Shown: piece by piece, positions 1 to 9,076 of the stretch
Layout: every line of letters starts with the position of its first letter
Numbering within the stretch: position 1 is the stretch's first letter
From: Roseivirga sp.
Lineage (GTDB): Bacteria; Bacteroidota; Bacteroidia; Cytophagales; Cyclobacteriaceae
Assembly (NCBI GenBank): GCA_021404565.1
Contig: JAAWWF010000030.1
Coordinates: 62,001 to 126,000 of the forward strand
Direction: 5' to 3'
Length of the DNA stretch: 64,000 nucleotides
The notes under the pieces: generated by a model
The model's input: the letters and a program-made list of their open reading frames with translations, nothing else
Told to the model about the DNA's origin: nothing
Database searches by the model: none
Translations under genes and position numbers: made by a program

Positions 1-155
1 AGCCTAACATTACCAAAGCGAAGGAGATTCTTGCCTGGTCACCCAAAATCAGACGAGACGAAGGTCTGCGCATCACTTATCAGTACTTTCAGTCACTCCC
101 TGAAGAAAAGTTATTCCAAAAAGATCATAAAGATTTTAAGGCCTATAAGAGTTAG
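1..155 (+). CDS. UDP-glucuronate decarboxylase, C-terminal fragment (cut by window start)
   Basis: Only the last 50 residues are present, read in the frame that starts at base 3 and ending with TAG at 153-155. The segment has the layout typical of the C-terminus of SDR-family UDP-glucuronate decarboxylases (UXS): D/N-I-T-K-A-K-E-I-L followed by W-x-P-K, a short helix with EGL, then TYQYFQSL and a charged tail ending near HKDFKAY. This family converts UDP-glucuronate to UDP-xylose with bound NAD in the cytosol. It is followed after 40 bases by a Wzi-family gene on the same strand, so it probably supplies a sugar donor to the polysaccharide region. The catalytic core lies outside the window, so the assignment rests on the tail alone. 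Confidence 0.7.
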   Translation, partial: PNITKAKEILAWSPKIRRDEGLRITYQYFQSLPEEKLFQKDHKDFKAYKS

Positions 156-195
156 TGGTACAACTAGTTGTCTTTAATTCGGGTCTTAGTGTTAT

Positions 196-1614
196 ATGCG
201 GTCAAAACTCAAACTTCTTTTAGTACTTGGGCTGGTAAACCATGGTCTTTTGGCATATCAGCATCCTATAGCTACTGACTCCACCCATGAAGGTCATGTG
301 CTGTCAGTAGCTCAAAGTGCAGTCCTTTCCGGCAAGTCAATGCTTCCTTTCTGGTTTCTTGGAAACAACAGTGCCAGATTGAATGAAGATGATCATCTGG
401 GTCTGTGGACATCATTTGATCTCAGCAGGAAACCTTCAGCTACGACTCAAAAGCTCAACTACTTCTATGGGCTGGAAGCCAATGGTTTTGCAGGAAGCGA
501 GTTGCGCTTTTCTGTTATTCAGGCTTATGCCGGAATTCGTACCAAATTTGTTGATATTCATTTCGGTGCCAGAGAAGAGTTTTTTGGTCTTAATGACACC
601 ACTCTTAGCATCGGCAACCTGTTTTATGGAAACAACGCCCGTCCTATTCCAAAAGTGGTGGTGCAAACCCCGAATTGGAGGAAATCACCGATTTTTGGAA
701 GCTTCCTAAGCTTTAAGGCTTATTTAGCTCACGGCTGGCTGGAAAAAGACAGATATCAAAGCGGTGCCTATTTGCATCAAAAATACCTCTACTTTCGTGC
801 ACAACTGCTTGATAAAAGACTGCAAATTATTGGTGGTCTACATCACAGTGCGCAATGGTCAGGTCATAATGATGAAACAGGAACAGGCCAACCCAGTGGA
901 CTCTCTGATTTTTGGAGGATTCTCACCGCTTCGAGCGGTAATGAAAATGCAGATAGAATAGATCAGCTAAATGCCCTGGGAAATCACCTGGGTACCTATG
1001 ACCTCAATGCTAGCTTTAGGCTAAAAAAGTTTACCCTCACTAATTACTGGCAATTCATGTGGGAAGACAAATCTGGCCTTACCCCTTTCAATTGGAGAGA
1101 CGGACTTGTTGGCTTCAGCATAAAGAAAAATTCCAAGCAGGGCCTTATCTATGGCTTCAACCTGGAAATTATCAGAACCAACAGTCAGGATGCTATTAAA
1201 TATGATGAAGAAGGCAATGAATTTATCGAACCTGACAATTTCTTTAATAATTCAATTTATCAGTCGGGATGGACCTTTGACAAAAGAGTTATCGGGAATC
1301 CTATATTCCTCATTTTGAATCCAGGAGCAAGGACTAATGCTCTCGTTAAAAACATGGTCAATGGTGTCAATCTGGGCCTTGAAGGAAGGTTTAAACAAAT
1401 CTCTTACCGCTTCAACTATCGACACCTCAAAACACGGGGTACTTTTAGAGAGACCTTTAATCCGGCAATAAAGTTGAGTAGTATCAGCGGAGATCTGGAG
1501 CTACCATTGAAGAAATCTAACCTCAGACTCAGGGGTGTTATCGAATGGGGCAATTACCCTGGAAAGAATGCCGGATTAATCTTTACTTACTCGCGACAGT
1601 TCGGTCTTAAATAA
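196..1614 (+). CDS. Capsule assembly Wzi family outer-membrane protein (Wzi-1)
   Basis: A 472-residue protein with an N-terminal signal peptide (about residues 1-20, hydrophobic run LKLLLVLGLVNHGLLA) and no other hydrophobic helix, as expected for a beta-barrel. It shares several blocks with the second Wzi-like gene in this window: NNARP(I/V)P near residue 147, H-x-WLE-x-(D/N)RY near 180, QPSG(L/F)SD near 235 and LGNHLG near 265. The Wzi family forms an outer-membrane barrel that binds capsular polysaccharide at the cell surface (known for E. coli K30 Wzi). The gene follows the UDP-glucuronate decarboxylase fragment on the same strand and is convergent with the sugar transferase at 1702-3084. 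Which polysaccharide it serves cannot be told from sequence. Confidence 0.8.
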   Translation: MRSKLKLLLVLGLVNHGLLAYQHPIATDSTHEGHVLSVAQSAVLSGKSMLPFWFLGNNSARLNEDDHLGLWTSFDLSRKPSATTQKLNYFYGLEANGFAGSELRFSVIQAYAGIRTKFVDIHFGAREEFFGLNDTTLSIGNLFYGNNARPIPKVVVQTPNWRKSPIFGSFLSFKAYLAHGWLEKDRYQSGAYLHQKYLYFRAQLLDKRLQIIGGLHHSAQWSGHNDETGTGQPSGLSDFWRILTASSGNENADRIDQLNALGNHLGTYDLNASFRLKKFTLTNYWQFMWEDKSGLTPFNWRDGLVGFSIKKNSKQGLIYGFNLEIIRTNSQDAIKYDEEGNEFIEPDNFFNNSIYQSGWTFDKRVIGNPIFLILNPGARTNALVKNMVNGVNLGLEGRFKQISYRFNYRHLKTRGTFRETFNPAIKLSSISGDLELPLKKSNLRLRGVIEWGNYPGKNAGLIFTYSRQFGLK

Positions 1615-1616
1615 CC

Positions 1617-1647
1617 AGGACCGCTTTGAAAAAGTCCTTTAATTTTT
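1617..1647 (+). terminator. Weak hairpin plus T-rich tract after wzi-1
   Basis: Three bases after the Wzi-1 stop codon there is a short inverted repeat, AGGAC (1617-1621) and GTCCT (1634-1638), with a 12-base loop. It is followed by TTAATTTTT. The stem is only five pairs, so it is a marginal factor-independent terminator. Its position between two convergent genes is the main support. Confidence 0.3.
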
Positions 1648-1701
1648 GCTCTGGATTTTACACAGAAAGCCCCTGAAGCCAGCCGACTGTCCGGAAAGAA
1701 A

Positions 1702-3084
1702 CTAGTACGCCAGATCCTGGCCTCGTACCAAAGCATACACGGTAAGGAAGATGATTTTCACATCCAGCCAGAAAGACCAGTTTTGTAGGTAAAATCTATC
1801 TAACCGTACCCTCGAATTCATCTGATAATAGTCTACTATCTCACCTCTGTACCCCATGGCCTGAGCCAGGCCGGTAACACCAGGCTTGGAGGCATGCCTC
1901 CTCGAAAATTTCTCAATCCTGGATTCATAAGAATGATTAAGTGACAAGGGGTGCGGTCTTGGCCCCACAATGGACATATTGCCGATTAGGACATTAAAAA
2001 ACTGAGGAAACTCGTCAAGACTGGTTTTCCTTAAGAAAGCGCCAAACTTTGTAACTCTTGGATCATCTTTCCTTGCCCACAATACATCGGCCTCATTATT
2101 GATGACCATCGTCCTGAATTTATAGCAGTAAAAGGGCGCGTTTCCTTTACCATGCCTCAATTGCTTAAAGAGTATTGGCCCCTTTGACTCAAGCTTGATT
2201 ATAAGTCCAAAAATCGGATACATCCAGCTCATCACAAAAAAGATCATTAAAAAGGAAAACACGAGATCAAAAGCTCTCTTCACCACAGTATTCCATGTGC
2301 TGTCCAATGGGAGGTTATTGATATCAACAACCGGGACGGCTCCAAATCTTCGCAGGCTAAAAGTCTTCACGAAATCAGTCCTGAATTCCGGTAATAATTT
2401 CACCTTAACCAACGAATTGTCAGCTTTCTCAATGATTTTGTTGAGTGTCGCGCGATCTACCTTTTCACTTATATAAAGGAAATCGGTATGCGAAAGGTCA
2501 CCTTTCAACAGATCATTCACATTGCCAGCCACCGGATACTTTTCTTTGGCATCAACCTTAGTCTTAAGGGTATAGAAACCTTTACATCTGATGCCATAAT
2601 GGGGCTTTTTCTCCAAAACATCGAATAGATTGAAGGTAAGCTGGTCATAGCCAATAATGGATGCATACCTTATATTACCACCGAAGGCTCTGTATCGATC
2701 TAAGATCAAATGGACAAATACCCGATAAATGGTAATCCAGACGAAGAGGAGAAGTACCAATGACATAATGAAATGTCGGCTTATGGCATCTCCTGCGATG
2801 AACAACCAGCCCAGGGAAATCAGTGAAACAAAAATAAACGCACTTGAGAAGGCCTTTTTGAAAGTACTATAATAGCTGACCGCACGACCAATCTTAAAAT
2901 CTCTTTTGAAATAAGAGAGCACCGGCCACATGACCAGATATGTAATGAAAGCTTCCTTATAGGGGGACTCAAGATTAAACGACCCAAAGGCTATAAAAAA
3001 AGCTGAAAAAAACAGGATTGTAATGACAATCATCTCTCCTGTAATAAATAGCAAGGGGAAATATTTGTTAAATCGCTTTTTCAC
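1702..3084 (-). CDS. Undecaprenyl-phosphate sugar-1-phosphate transferase (WcaJ/PssY-type initiating enzyme)
   Basis: A 460-residue polyprenyl-phosphate hexose-1-phosphate transferase that would start repeat-unit synthesis on undecaprenyl phosphate at the inner membrane. The N-terminal third carries about four transmembrane helices (residues about 10-125). A nucleotide-binding-like middle domain follows, then the bacterial sugar transferase domain from about residue 268. Diagnostic motifs are KRAFDLVFSF, the membrane re-entrant segment, FKQLRHGKG, YKFRTM, DPRVTKFG, the catalytic Asp-Glu in TSLDEFPQF, SIVGPRPHP and KPGVTGLAQ. The start is GTG at 3084; no upstream ATG exists in frame. It lies between two Wzi genes and not inside a module. 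With the WecA homologue at 21995-23122 it is one of only two initiating enzymes for three export modules. The sugar (glucose or galactose phosphate) is not decidable. Confidence 0.92.
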   Translation of the reverse strand: MKKRFNKYFPLLFITGEMIVITILFFSAFFIAFGSFNLESPYKEAFITYLVMWPVLSYFKRDFKIGRAVSYYSTFKKAFSSAFIFVSLISLGWLFIAGDAISRHFIMSLVLLLFVWITIYRVFVHLILDRYRAFGGNIRYASIIGYDQLTFNLFDVLEKKPHYGIRCKGFYTLKTKVDAKEKYPVAGNVNDLLKGDLSHTDFLYISEKVDRATLNKIIEKADNSLVKVKLLPEFRTDFVKTFSLRRFGAVPVVDINNLPLDSTWNTVVKRAFDLVFSFLMIFFVMSWMYPIFGLIIKLESKGPILFKQLRHGKGNAPFYCYKFRTMVINNEADVLWARKDDPRVTKFGAFLRKTSLDEFPQFFNVLIGNMSIVGPRPHPLSLNHSYESRIEKFSRRHASKPGVTGLAQAMGYRGEIVDYYQMNSRVRLDRFYLQNWSFWLDVKIIFLTVYALVRGQDLAY

Positions 3085-3182
3085 TTTTTTTCAAGCTCAA
3101 ATCAATATTATTTGATCTGAGATTATTTATACATTGGACAAAGATAGGGAACTCATTAAAAGAATTTAAGAGACCCAAATAT

Positions 3183-4709
3183 TTAATATTGTTTAAGCTC
3201 ATAATGTACAGAAAAAGACAACCCTGAAGCTCTGTAAAGCATCCCAAAATCTTTGGCTAGCTGAAGTTTCAGATTCAATGGCACCCTTTTAAAGGGTCTT
3301 TCGTGGGTTAATTCCAACATCATATATTTTTGAACTTTCCCGAACTTAAAGGGATAATCAAAATCAGGGTCGGTGACAACCCCATTCCAACTGAATCGCC
3401 CATCGTAGATACCCGCATATGTACCGAAATTCTCTGTGTAAGTAAACAAACCTCTATACGACAATCCAGATTTAATGGCTCCCTTCACACCTATATGTAA
3501 AGACCTTATTCTATTATTTGCAATAGAAGTTTGGTGTGCGGGATAGGGACTCAAAAAGTTCAGGGTTCGGTCATGTGTCAAAAACAGGGGGTTACCCAAA
3601 ACCAATCCCTCATACGTCCAGCCGGACCTGTAAAGCCAGTTATTGTATGTATCATCACGCTGTCCGAAGTCATAGCCGAAGTTGGCCTCTCTTGTGGGAA
3701 TCTCGTCTGTCGGGTCTGGTAAACCAGGTCCTCCCTGCCATTTCGTTTGTATCCATTCCACATAAACTTTTTCCAGCCAAGAGTTCTTTTCAGGCAACTT
3801 CCACTCAATACCAAAAAGGTAATCCGTCAGACTGATGTACTGAATGCCTCCCTCATCGTCAAACGGTTTCTGATAATTAATGGTAACGTTATGCTTGCCC
3901 AGTCTCTTTTCTACCAGGGTTTCAATGATTCCAAGATGATTACCAAGGCCATTGCTCTCACCTTGAGTGGTACCATTTGGATTTGGGATTCCAGCCCCCC
4001 GGAAAACTCTGAGGTAATCGGAAAAGCCACTGGGTTGCTTATCTCCCTGAGGAGATATACCTCCATACTGGGCAAAATGAACCACTCCTGATGAAGCTTT
4101 GAAACCGATGAGTTTGTCCAGGTTTAACCTTAGATAAAAAGTCTTACCATGCAAAAGCGCATTTGATATGTATCTGTTTTCTTCCAACCACCTGTGACTT
4201 AAACTTCCTTTGACTTGAAAATAGCCAGCCGTATATGGTACGTTCAGATAGTCTTCCAACCCTACCGCAATCATTGGAACAGGTCGTGCATTTTTACTCA
4301 AGGCCATCGAACCTGATGAAATATCATTGTTTAACCCACCGATGGTCTCCTTTACTCTACCTGCCTTAAAATAGATCCCGTGGAGTGATAGCTTCAAAAA
4401 ATGCGATGATAGTAAGTCGTTTCTAAATGAGAATCCGGTGGAAATCGTAAAGTTATGGGACATCGCCTTCACATAACTGAGTTCACCCCCCAGAAAAAAA
4501 GCATCCTGCTCATCAACCTCTCCATAGTTATTACTTACCAGGTACAGTGGAGAAAAATCATCCTTCGAGTTCAACAATACTCCGGAATATAGTTCCGCAT
4601 TCAGAGTATCGGCCAAATCAGCGGCACTCTGATATGCTGAAACTCCTGTCGAGAATACTGACCCGAGTATTATTATTGCTGCTCTCAAGACTAATTTACC
4701 AGTCGGCAT
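3183..4709 (-). CDS. Capsule assembly Wzi family outer-membrane protein (Wzi-2)
   Basis: A 508-residue predicted outer-membrane barrel with a signal peptide (residues about 1-25, ending near VSAYQ). It shares with Wzi-1 the blocks KNARPVP, HRWLEENRY, QPSGFSDYLRV and GLGNHLG, so the two are paralogues. Alternating aromatic residues and the lack of internal hydrophobic helices fit a barrel that holds exported polysaccharide on the surface. It is upstream of, and co-directional with, the WcaJ-type transferase (98-base gap), and it is divergent from the lipoprotein gene at 4848. The 138-base divergent gap 4710-4847 should hold both promoters. Confidence 0.8.
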   Translation of the reverse strand: MPTGKLVLRAAIIILGSVFSTGVSAYQSAADLADTLNAELYSGVLLNSKDDFSPLYLVSNNYGEVDEQDAFFLGGELSYVKAMSHNFTISTGFSFRNDLLSSHFLKLSLHGIYFKAGRVKETIGGLNNDISSGSMALSKNARPVPMIAVGLEDYLNVPYTAGYFQVKGSLSHRWLEENRYISNALLHGKTFYLRLNLDKLIGFKASSGVVHFAQYGGISPQGDKQPSGFSDYLRVFRGAGIPNPNGTTQGESNGLGNHLGIIETLVEKRLGKHNVTINYQKPFDDEGGIQYISLTDYLFGIEWKLPEKNSWLEKVYVEWIQTKWQGGPGLPDPTDEIPTREANFGYDFGQRDDTYNNWLYRSGWTYEGLVLGNPLFLTHDRTLNFLSPYPAHQTSIANNRIRSLHIGVKGAIKSGLSYRGLFTYTENFGTYAGIYDGRFSWNGVVTDPDFDYPFKFGKVQKYMMLELTHERPFKRVPLNLKLQLAKDFGMLYRASGLSFSVHYELKQY

Positions 4710-4847
4710 CTGTTCTTTTTGTCTGCGAAAATACCTTCAATCAGCATCACTTTGTAACCAATTACTAAAAAAATCATCTTTTAATAAATGCCGCCAAGAA
4801 TTACGTAAATTTCGCATTTTGGTGTAGGCCTTTAAAGAAACTCATAT

Positions 4848-5543
4848 ATGTACATCAGGATGCTAAAAGATTCAACCTCCTATCTCTTCATGCTTGCAGT
4901 AATCATGTTAACCTTGACGGGCTGCGGTGGTGAGAACGAGCTCACAAGTGATGTGATAGTATATGACAATAACTTCGAAGAAAGTGATTTGTCGAATATC
5001 AATGGCGGCAAAATTGTTCGGAAATTTGGAACCAATATTATAGGCAATTACAACAACAGTGGTTTTTCACTTCATCTCAACGATTTGCCCAGACACAACT
5101 ACCTGTACATCTCTTTTACCCTATTTATTCACGACACCTGGGATGGCAATTCCAATGGTCTGGATCCAGACGCTCCTGACAAATGGATTATGGCTGTCAA
5201 TAGTGGCCTCTCAGCCAGTTCTCTGGATTCCTACACCGGTTTTGAGACAACTTTCTCAAACGGCCCTTGCGATAGTGCTCTCTGTCTTCTTCAATCTTAT
5301 CCACAGGAACATCCCTCTGCCAATCAGCCACGTACCGGTGCTACAAGGTTAAGAAGAGGGTTTTGTTCAGGAAGAGTCAGAGGAACTTCGGAATATCACA
5401 TCGAGCGTACATTCAGCCACGAAGATGCTGCGGTCTTTTTCAGTTTTTATGATGAGCTTTTTCAATCAAACGTATCAGACCAGAAGTGTGACGAAAGTTG
5501 GTCTATGGACAATATTGTTGTTAGAGCTATAACTATCAATTAA
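4848..5543 (+). CDS. Predicted surface lipoprotein, coupled to wzi-3
   Basis: A 231-residue protein that I do not recognise. A lipoprotein signal is clear: hydrophobic run followed by LTGC with the lipidated Cys at residue 26, then GGENE. Acidic or polar residues after the Cys fit surface exposure in Bacteroidota, but that is inference. The rest has no transmembrane helix and contains several Cys (GPCDS, ALCLL, GFCSG, QKCDES). Alternating beta-type stretches with WDGNSNG and SWSMDN suggest a jelly-roll or lectin-like fold. Its TAA shares its last base with the ATG of the Wzi-family gene that follows, so the two are translationally coupled. An in-frame ATG at 4860 is an equally good start. Function is unknown; a role in anchoring or organising polysaccharide with its Wzi partner is a guess from context. 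Confidence 0.6.
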   Translation: MYIRMLKDSTSYLFMLAVIMLTLTGCGGENELTSDVIVYDNNFEESDLSNINGGKIVRKFGTNIIGNYNNSGFSLHLNDLPRHNYLYISFTLFIHDTWDGNSNGLDPDAPDKWIMAVNSGLSASSLDSYTGFETTFSNGPCDSALCLLQSYPQEHPSANQPRTGATRLRRGFCSGRVRGTSEYHIERTFSHEDAAVFFSFYDELFQSNVSDQKCDESWSMDNIVVRAITIN

Positions 5544-7222
5544 TGAAACTTTCTCTTACTGCCCTTTTCTCCGTTCTGGTATATATTCAACTAAGTGCAC
5601 AAACGCTTCCCGTTGGAACACCGGTGATTGAAGATTACTTAAGAAGACAACAATTGTTGGGGAAAGTTGACTCTACTATCTCCTTTAGTTTTCGGCCCTT
5701 CCATTTTGGAGAAAATGGTTTAACACTGGATACGGATATATTCCAACCAACTGACTACTTTCAGGAGAAGCTATCTTTCTTTAAGGGAAAAGGCCTGATA
5801 AAGCTATTACCTGCTGAGCTACGCCTCAGCTATGACAGCAATCACCCTGACAGTAGAAATAATGGTGCCATGATTCGGTCAAGAGGTGCTCAAACCTTGC
5901 TCAGCGTTGGAGTGTTTGCAAAAATTGGCCCTTTGTCCCTTCAGTTAAAACCTGAATTTGTTTACGCTCAAAACAAAAATTATAAAGGCTTTTCAGAAGA
6001 TCATTTTGATGTGATATGGTCTAGAAGGTACATTTGGTTCAATAACATTGATACTCCTGAGCGCTACGGAAACAGGGCATACAAGAAGTTTCTACCAGGG
6101 CAATCAAGCCTACGGCTTAATAAATGGGGAATGTCACTCGGTATTTCTACTGAAAACCTTTGGTGGGGACCTGCGATCAGAAATAGCATCATGATGAGCA
6201 ATAATGCTCAAGGGTTTCCTCATGTCACTTTCAACACTTCAAGACCCCTAAAAACAAAGGTAGGAAGCTTCGAGTGGCAGTTCGTAACCGGAAGATTAGA
6301 ATCTTCGGGGCATCCACCACCGGATACAACCAGAACTTATACAGGTAGAACACTTTATGTCCCAAAAATTGAGGACTCAAGATATTTCCAGGGTTTTTCA
6401 CTTAGCTACTCTCCTAAATGGGTCCCGGGGTTTACTTTCGGCCTGACCCGATGGGTACAGGCTTACACTGAATTTATTAAGGAAACGGATGATTACTTTC
6501 CTGCATTCTCAAACTTATTCCGGAACAATGATAACAATACCGGTGGCCGGGATGAGCTTCAAAGAGACCAGGCTGCAGGTGCGTTTATCAGATGGGTTTG
6601 GCCAGACTCTAAAGCAGAAATTTATGCAGAGTTTCACCGTAACGATGCTTCCGCAAACTTCAGAGATTTAATTTTAAATTCGGAACATTCCAGTGCTACA
6701 ACAATTGGCATACATAAACTCTTTGATACAAAAGTAGCAGGACGCTTTATTCAGTTTAACTGGGAATGGACGGAAATGGCTCAAGGCGCAAGCACGGTGC
6801 TCAGGGGTACAGGCAGTTGGTATACACATTCAAGAGTACGCCAGGGCTACACACACAATGGAGAAGTGCTCGGCTCTGCCATAGGACCGGGAAGTAATGC
6901 TCATTATCTGAGCGTTGCAAGGGTTGAGGGTAAAAACAGAATAGGCGTAGCCCTGGAACGACTGGTACACAACAATGACTTTCTAAGAAGAGCTTTTGAA
7001 AATTCCCAGGATTTTAGACGGTATTGGGTCGACTATAACATTCACGCCTTCGCAGATCTGACATTTGATAAATTCATTGTCAGTGGTAACATCATGTATA
7101 CAAGAGCTCTTAACTATCAGTGGGAGTTATTTCATATACCCTTTACACTACCATACTATGTACCCGGAACGGACAGAGGGAATCTCCATCTTGAATTTAA
7201 GGTAGCCTACATCCTGAAATAG
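5543..7222 (+). CDS. Capsule assembly Wzi family outer-membrane protein (Wzi-3)
   Basis: A 559-residue protein with a signal peptide (residues about 1-19, ending LSAQ) and a barrel-like sequence. It differs from Wzi-1 and Wzi-2 and belongs to the branch of the family with the block ENLWWGPAIRNSIMMSNNA near residue 212, followed by GFPHV. That is the pattern seen in many Bacteroidota proteins annotated as Wzi. A central block (residues about 220-300) and the C-terminal aromatic beta strands complete the fold. The gene overlaps the lipoprotein gene by one base (TAATG). It abuts the convergent epimerase gene with no spacer, so each must terminate inside the other or by an unseen factor. Surface retention of one of the exported polysaccharides is the likely role. 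Confidence 0.75.
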   Translation: MKLSLTALFSVLVYIQLSAQTLPVGTPVIEDYLRRQQLLGKVDSTISFSFRPFHFGENGLTLDTDIFQPTDYFQEKLSFFKGKGLIKLLPAELRLSYDSNHPDSRNNGAMIRSRGAQTLLSVGVFAKIGPLSLQLKPEFVYAQNKNYKGFSEDHFDVIWSRRYIWFNNIDTPERYGNRAYKKFLPGQSSLRLNKWGMSLGISTENLWWGPAIRNSIMMSNNAQGFPHVTFNTSRPLKTKVGSFEWQFVTGRLESSGHPPPDTTRTYTGRTLYVPKIEDSRYFQGFSLSYSPKWVPGFTFGLTRWVQAYTEFIKETDDYFPAFSNLFRNNDNNTGGRDELQRDQAAGAFIRWVWPDSKAEIYAEFHRNDASANFRDLILNSEHSSATTIGIHKLFDTKVAGRFIQFNWEWTEMAQGASTVLRGTGSWYTHSRVRQGYTHNGEVLGSAIGPGSNAHYLSVARVEGKNRIGVALERLVHNNDFLRRAFENSQDFRRYWVDYNIHAFADLTFDKFIVSGNIMYTRALNYQWELFHIPFTLPYYVPGTDRGNLHLEFKVAYILK

Positions 7223-8272
7223 TTATTTGCGTTGCTCCCAGGAGAGGTAAATCTCTTCAAAGGTGGTCTTCAGGTTTTTGGTAATATCCCAGGCAGGAAA
7301 GTGTGACCTCATTTTCGAAAGATCCGAGATGTAGCACATATGATCGCCACTACGCGCCTGCTCTGAATAAACGTAGTTCATTGGTTTACCAGAAATAGAG
7401 GCTATCAGGTCAAAGGCTTCGAGTATTGAAACGGAGTTATCACGACCTCCTCCTAAATTATAAACCTCTGCAATTCGGGGAGCTTCCAGAAAAGCATCAA
7501 TAAACCGCGCCACGTCCAGTGAGTGGATATTGTCTCTCACCTGTTTTCCCTTGTAACCAAATATCGTGTACTGTTTTCCAATGACATTGCACTTAATCAA
7601 ATAGCTTAGAAACCCGTGTAACTCCACACCACTATGGTTAGGGCCAGTAAGACAGCCTCCCCGAAGACAGCATGTGGGCATATCGAAATAGCGACCGTAC
7701 TCCTGTACCATAACATCAGCGGCAACCTTGGAAGCACCGAAAACAGAGTGTTTGGATTGATCAATTGAGAATGATTCTTTGATACCATTTTGATACGCCA
7801 CATCTGCAAAATCCCAACGTGTTTCCTTTTCCACCAGATTGAGGAAATTTGGTGCATCGCCATAGACCTTGTTGGTTGACATATGTACAAAGGGCACTTC
7901 TGTTGAGTATTGTCTCAGGGCTTCGAGTAAATTAAGTGTTCCAACTGCATTTACGTCAAAATCATCGAATGGCCTGGATGCTGCCAAATCATGACTGGGC
8001 TGTGCTGCTGCATGAACAATCGCATCTGGCTTTTGGCTGGCAATGAAGCCGATAACGGTTTGTCGGTCGCGAATGTCCAGCGAATGATGCCTGTAGTTTT
8101 TGAACTTCTCTGATAACCTGGCTGCATTCCAGCGAGTGTCGCCTCCTTCCCCAAAAAAGTCAGCCCTCATATTATTGTCAATTCCTACAATTTCCCAATC
8201 CAGTCGGGCGAAATAACTGACTACTTCGCTGCCTATCAAACCAGCTGCTCCGGTTACTATGAGTTTCTTCAT
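7223..8272 (-). CDS. SDR-family sugar-nucleotide epimerase/dehydratase (CDP-tyvelose 2-epimerase-like)
   Basis: A 349-residue extended SDR enzyme with the NAD-binding motif GAAGLIG at residues 8-14 and an acidic ID pair at 31-32. The blocks [11 protein letters not shown] (near 88) and [12 protein letters not shown] (near 131) are typical of proteins annotated as CDP-paratose/tyvelose 2-epimerase. The usual catalytic YxxxK is read here as F-G-A-S-K with Phe178 and Lys182, so the general-base Tyr seems absent from its normal place. The substrate is uncertain and CDP-sugar activity is not implied by the context, since no CDP-sugar genes are nearby. It is the last gene of module 1, 42 bases after the WecG-type transferase. 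Confidence 0.75.
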   Translation of the reverse strand: MKKLIVTGAAGLIGSEVVSYFARLDWEIVGIDNNMRADFFGEGGDTRWNAARLSEKFKNYRHHSLDIRDRQTVIGFIASQKPDAIVHAAAQPSHDLAASRPFDDFDVNAVGTLNLLEALRQYSTEVPFVHMSTNKVYGDAPNFLNLVEKETRWDFADVAYQNGIKESFSIDQSKHSVFGASKVAADVMVQEYGRYFDMPTCCLRGGCLTGPNHSGVELHGFLSYLIKCNVIGKQYTIFGYKGKQVRDNIHSLDVARFIDAFLEAPRIAEVYNLGGGRDNSVSILEAFDLIASISGKPMNYVYSEQARSGDHMCYISDLSKMRSHFPAWDITKNLKTTFEEIYLSWEQRK

Positions 8273-8314
8273 GTTTTAACTTCTTGTCGGGGGTGCTTCT
8301 TTCGAGCGCTAAAA

Positions 8315-9076
8315 TTAATAAGCTCTGCGCAAGAGCAGCTTATTTTTCAGGAATTTTAGAATAAAACGACTGTTCGTTACAAAATACCGTTTCCATAATC
8401 TTTTGGGTTCCTTTATCAACCTGAAAAGCCACTCCAAACCATTATCCTGCATCCAGTTGGGTGCCTGTGCCAACGTACCAGCGTGAAAATCAAAGGCAGC
8501 TCCGACAGCCATCATGGCGGCATTGACCTTGCCTTTATGATTGGCTACCCATAACTCCTGTCTTGGGCAACCCCTGCCTACCAACACTATATGGGCACCT
8601 GACTGATTGATCCACTCAATGTCAGTGCGGTCTTCTTGCTCTGTTGCTTCCCTGAAACGATCTATGTGCTGGCCAGCAATAGGCGCGTTTGGGAATTCTC
8701 TTTCTATAAATGCTCTGAATAAGTCTGAGGTGACCTGATTGCTTCCATAGAGAAATATGCTCAGGCCATGTTGGTCGGCCTTTTCAAGAACATTCAGAGT
8801 GAGTTGAGGGCCATAGACCCTATCTTTCATGCCTAATTTGTAAAAGCTATTGAGCGCCCACCTTACGGGTTGCCCATCCGGCACGATCAGGTCTATCTTA
8901 TTAATCAGTTCCCCCAATGTGCTGTCCGACAAGCTGGTCATTAAACCATGTACCGCCAGAGCAGATACACCAAAACTCTTATTTTGGGTAGCATGCTCAA
9001 TGATAATATCAGAGGCACTTTCGTAATCCACATTGGCATACTCGGGTAAAAACAGTTTATACTTTTTAAACTCCAT
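8315..9076 (-). CDS. WecG/TagA/CpsF family glycosyltransferase (GT26)
   Basis: A 253-residue GT26 enzyme that would add the second sugar, often a ManNAc or ManNAcA-type residue, to a lipid-linked GlcNAc. Family marks are VPDGQPVRWALN, FLYGSNQVT, a GRGCPRQELW block (usual form GxGxPxQExW), AVGAAFDFHAG, APNWMQDNGLEWLFRL and KRLWKRY. The ATG at 9076 (protein begins MEFKKYK) is chosen over a GTG six codons upstream; it overlaps the preceding GT4 stop by 11 bases. Because GT26 enzymes commonly act on WecA products, it pairs logically with the WecA homologue at the head of this module. Confidence 0.9.
   Translation of the reverse strand: MEFKKYKLFLPEYANVDYESASDIIIEHATQNKSFGVSALAVHGLMTSLSDSTLGELINKIDLIVPDGQPVRWALNSFYKLGMKDRVYGPQLTLNVLEKADQHGLSIFLYGSNQVTSDLFRAFIEREFPNAPIAGQHIDRFREATEQEDRTDIEWINQSGAHIVLVGRGCPRQELWVANHKGKVNAAMMAVGAAFDFHAGTLAQAPNWMQDNGLEWLFRLIKEPKRLWKRYFVTNSRFILKFLKNKLLLRRAY

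Noticed and set aside
4710-4847. Specific Bacteroidota promoters in the wzi-2/lipoprotein divergent gap (TATTTTCG and TAAATTTC look like -7 boxes)
   Set aside because: No TTG element at the right spacing could be found for either direction, so no site is annotated.
7223-8272. This SDR as the missing dTDP-4-dehydrorhamnose reductase (RfbD)
   Set aside because: RfbD proteins are shorter, start with a different NAD motif (GxxGQLG) and have an intact YxxxK; this protein has the tyvelose-epimerase-type blocks instead.
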